A stretch of DNA of 6,853 nt from Verrucomicrobia subdivision 6 bacterium BACL9 MAG-120507-bin52 (GTDB lineage: Bacteria > Verrucomicrobiota > Verrucomicrobiia > Methylacidiphilales > Verrucolacustridaceae), in NCBI GenBank assembly GCA_001438005.1, contig LIBO01000052.1, positions 1 to 6,853 of the forward strand, given 5' to 3'. Positions 5,033-6,853 of the stretch are shown here, one piece after another. The notes under the pieces were generated by a model. It ran no database searches. It saw only the letters and a program-made list of their open reading frames with translations, and was not told the origin of the DNA. How positions within the stretch are numbered: the first letter of the stretch is position 1; each line of letters starts with the position of its first letter. Position numbers and translations under genes: made by a program.

Positions 5033-6853
5033 TTATTTCTGTAAATATTTCGCAAACGCCTTCAGCGGGAAGGCGCGTTTGTAGTGATCGTAGCGGATAA
5101 GGGTGGTTCGATAAAAAAGCCCAGGAATCGGTTGTGGCGGAAAATCTCCATCGGCCTGTTGTTGCTGAAGTAAAAATTCGATCCCTTTTCGGACGGACGG
5201 ATCCTCCTTGGGGCCACAACCGAGAAGGGCGAGGACGGCAAGAGCGGTGGGCTCGACCAAGCTTTTCGGGGTGGGAATTGGACGCCGCTCCAAGCAGGAG
5301 TCGGGATGTTCCCCCCAACCGCCATCCGGCAACTGCTGTTGGAGCAGAAACTTTCTGCCTCGAACGATGCGGATGTCATCTTGGGGAAGACCGGCAGAGA
5401 GCAGTCCAGGAATGGCAAAGGAGGTGCCGTAGTTAAAGCAGATTCCCCAAACCGCTTCCCATGATCCGTCGGGCCGTTGGGTATCCGTCAGATAACGCAC
5501 TCCCTCCCGAATCGCGTGATCTACTCTTTTGGTTTCGAGATGGGGATACTCTTTGCGCACTAAAGCCAAGGCGGAAAGGACGGAGCCCGTGCACTCGGCA
5601 AAGGAGTGATCCACCATAATGTCGGCGAAGACGTGGGAGGCATTGAATTTCTCAATCCAAAGGGGGCCGACGACACGATCGCAGCTTCCCCAACCTCCGT
5701 CTCGGTTTTGGTAGCTGAGAATAAAGCGCAACCCATCTTCCAAAATCTTGGGGGAGGGAGGCTGGGCGAGAAAGGGCTTGGCAGCAATGAGCGCGAGCAT
5801 GCTCTCGGCCGTGCAGTCGGCAATGGACCACCCGTTTTTCCTTTCACTGAAAGGCCACCCGCCTTTTCGGGGCAAGCGGTGGTAACGGCGGGGATCGGGT
5901 AGTTCATCGATGACCTGATTTTCAACTAAGTAGCGACATCCTTCTTGGATCGACTGTTTCGGAGCAAGACTTGGTTCTAAATGGGACATGCCCTGCAGGG
6001 TAAAAGCGGTATCCCAGACTTTGGAGGAGGTGAAGCCCTGGCAAGCAATGTGGTCGGGGTGGTTCCAAAGATAGCGGGGAAGTTGCTCCCAACTGCGGGC
6101 GACTCGACTGGTCTGCCCTTCCACAAAGTGGGCCAGCGTGTTGTAGCAGGCGTTGACGGGGGCTTGGCGAATGTAGTCGGACTGTTCGTCCTCGTAACAG
6201 ATATGCTCGTAAGTCAGTCGAAGTGCTTTCCGACGGACGGAGGAAGGAATCCACTTCTCCAGGTAACGCACGATGGGCATCGCGATTCGCACCAGCAGGG
6301 TTTCGGGAACGATATGGTCGGTTGGGGCGAGATCGGCGCGATGCTTGGGCCAATCGATCTGATCAAAACCTTGGGGGAAAAGCTCGCGGCGGATTTCGCG
6401 TAAGAGAGGATCTAAGGGAGCCTGCCATCGGCGGCCATAAAAGTAGGCCATGGGAAGATAGACGATGCGGACGTAGCCCGAGATGTTGATGGGCTGAACC
6501 GGCACCCACTTTGGCAGAAGATAAAGTTCGGGGGGAACAGGGGTGACGCCGGACCAGTCGTACAGGTTGAGAATGGAGAGGATAAACTTTCCCCAAGCGG
6601 CGGCTTTGACCGGAGTGCCGGCTTTCTCGATCCAATCGCGCATTTTCGCGAGTTCGGGCCGGCTGGGCTTCTCGCCGAGGAGACGAAGGGCGACGTAGGA
6701 GATGGCGCTGGTAAAAACAGCTCCACGGACCGACTCCTCGTGAAGTCCGACGGAGCCATCGGGCAACTGGGGTTGAAGTAATCCCGCGACGAACCGGGGT
6801 TGGTCGTGTTCGGTTACCGGTTGGCGGGTCAGGTAGGTGGTGATGACATAGAG
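5033..6853 (-). CDS. osc: Oxidosqualene cyclase (sterol/triterpenol synthase), 5' end missing
   Basis: Cyclises 2,3-oxidosqualene to a sterol or triterpenol scaffold at the membrane face. 606 residues are visible and the N-terminus lies beyond the right edge, with roughly 90-100 residues missing compared with human lanosterol synthase. Numbering from the first visible codon, the acid motif is IADCTAES with Asp346. Its two hydrogen-bonding cysteines (human Cys456 and Cys533) are Cys347 and Cys421 (AECTGS). This is the OSC pattern, not DxDD of squalene-hopene cyclases. QW repeats include QNRDGGWG, QRPDGSWE, QLPDGGWGEHPDS and a degenerate QQADGDF. Conserved cavity residues by hand alignment are Trp280 (W387), Phe335 (F444), Phe580 (F696), Ile586 (I702) and Tyr588 (Y704). 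Unusual ones are Ser125 (W230), Tyr127 (H232), Cys391 (Y503) and Ser478 (W581). A TTG near 6766 is internal, because homology continues upstream of it. It is convergent with the squalene monooxygenase gene. The class is secure; the product is not predictable. Confidence 0.93.
   Translation of the reverse strand, partial: LYVITTYLTRQPVTEHDQPRFVAGLLQPQLPDGSVGLHEESVRGAVFTSAISYVALRLLGEKPSRPELAKMRDWIEKAGTPVKAAAWGKFILSILNLYDWSGVTPVPPELYLLPKWVPVQPINISGYVRIVYLPMAYFYGRRWQAPLDPLLREIRRELFPQGFDQIDWPKHRADLAPTDHIVPETLLVRIAMPIVRYLEKWIPSSVRRKALRLTYEHICYEDEQSDYIRQAPVNACYNTLAHFVEGQTSRVARSWEQLPRYLWNHPDHIACQGFTSSKVWDTAFTLQGMSHLEPSLAPKQSIQEGCRYLVENQVIDELPDPRRYHRLPRKGGWPFSERKNGWSIADCTAESMLALIAAKPFLAQPPSPKILEDGLRFILSYQNRDGGWGSCDRVVGPLWIEKFNASHVFADIMVDHSFAECTGSVLSALALVRKEYPHLETKRVDHAIREGVRYLTDTQRPDGSWEAVWGICFNYGTSFAIPGLLSAGLPQDDIRIVRGRKFLLQQQLPDGGWGEHPDSCLERRPIPTPKSLVEPTALAVLALLGCGPKEDPSVRKGIEFLLQQQQADGDFPPQPIPGLFYRTTLIRYDHYKRAFPLKAFAKYLQK
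5057..5075. terminator. Candidate bidirectional terminator hairpin between the convergent smo and osc genes
   Basis: CGCCTTC (5057-5063) and GAAGGCG (5069-5075) form a perfect 7-bp GC-rich stem with a five-base loop, 25 bp beyond the smo stop and inside the last codons of osc. On the minus strand the stem is followed by TTTGCGAAATATTT; on the plus strand by CGTTTGT. T-tracts are weak on both sides. The one-base gap between the stop codons leaves no room for a terminator outside coding sequence. Confidence 0.4.

Noticed and set aside
6764..6766. TTG as the start codon of the cyclase
   Set aside because: The frame stays open to the window edge and the 29 upstream residues continue the OSC alignment, so the gene is cut by the window.
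5033..6853. Assignment of the cyclase as a squalene-hopene cyclase
   Set aside because: The acid motif is DCTAE with ECT cysteine support, not DxDD. The VYLPM, VWDTAF and YGTxF blocks match oxidosqualene cyclases, and an epoxide-forming enzyme is adjacent.

Overview
The window (about 6.85 kb, moderately GC-rich) is densely coding and bacterial. A lipoprotein-type efflux adaptor points to a Gram-negative cell. A ClpS of the NDPVN type next to a probable DUF2017 gene, an Obg GTPase without C-terminal extension, and a eukaryote-like oxidosqualene cyclase together suggest a Verrucomicrobiota/PVC-type or similar sterol-competent bacterium. This placement is tentative because there is no rRNA or other phylogenetic marker.

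Layout. Left block, minus strand, read right to left: a CHASE2-like membrane sensor protein (1613-2812), the GTPase Obg (628-1623, overlapping the sensor gene by 11 bp) and the start of an RND-efflux membrane-fusion lipoprotein (1-586, running off the left edge). Middle block, plus strand: clpS (2893-3198), a DUF2017-like gene starting inside the clpS stop codon (3195-3695), then a flavin-dependent squalene monooxygenase (3757-5031). Right block, minus strand: an oxidosqualene cyclase (5033 to beyond 6853) whose stop codon lies one base from that of the monooxygenase. The 80-bp gap between the CHASE2 gene and clpS is a divergent promoter region.

The most interesting part is the right half. 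Squalene monooxygenase makes 2,3-oxidosqualene and oxidosqualene cyclase folds it, so these are the two entry enzymes to sterols or cyclic triterpenols, which are rare in bacteria. The cyclase is an OSC rather than a squalene-hopene cyclase: it has the DCTAE acid motif, and both cysteines that hydrogen-bond the catalytic Asp are present. However, several active-site positions that are nearly invariant in sterol cyclases are replaced. By hand alignment to human lanosterol synthase these are Trp230 to Ser, His232 to Tyr, Tyr503 to Cys and Trp581 to Ser. The product may therefore not be lanosterol, cycloartenol or parkeol, and an unusual triterpenol is a real possibility. No other sterol-tailoring gene is in the window.

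The left and middle blocks look like housekeeping functions: ribosome assembly, N-degron proteolysis and envelope transport. No tRNA, rRNA, CRISPR array, insertion sequence or attachment site was seen, and no stretch over 300 bp lacks a gene.
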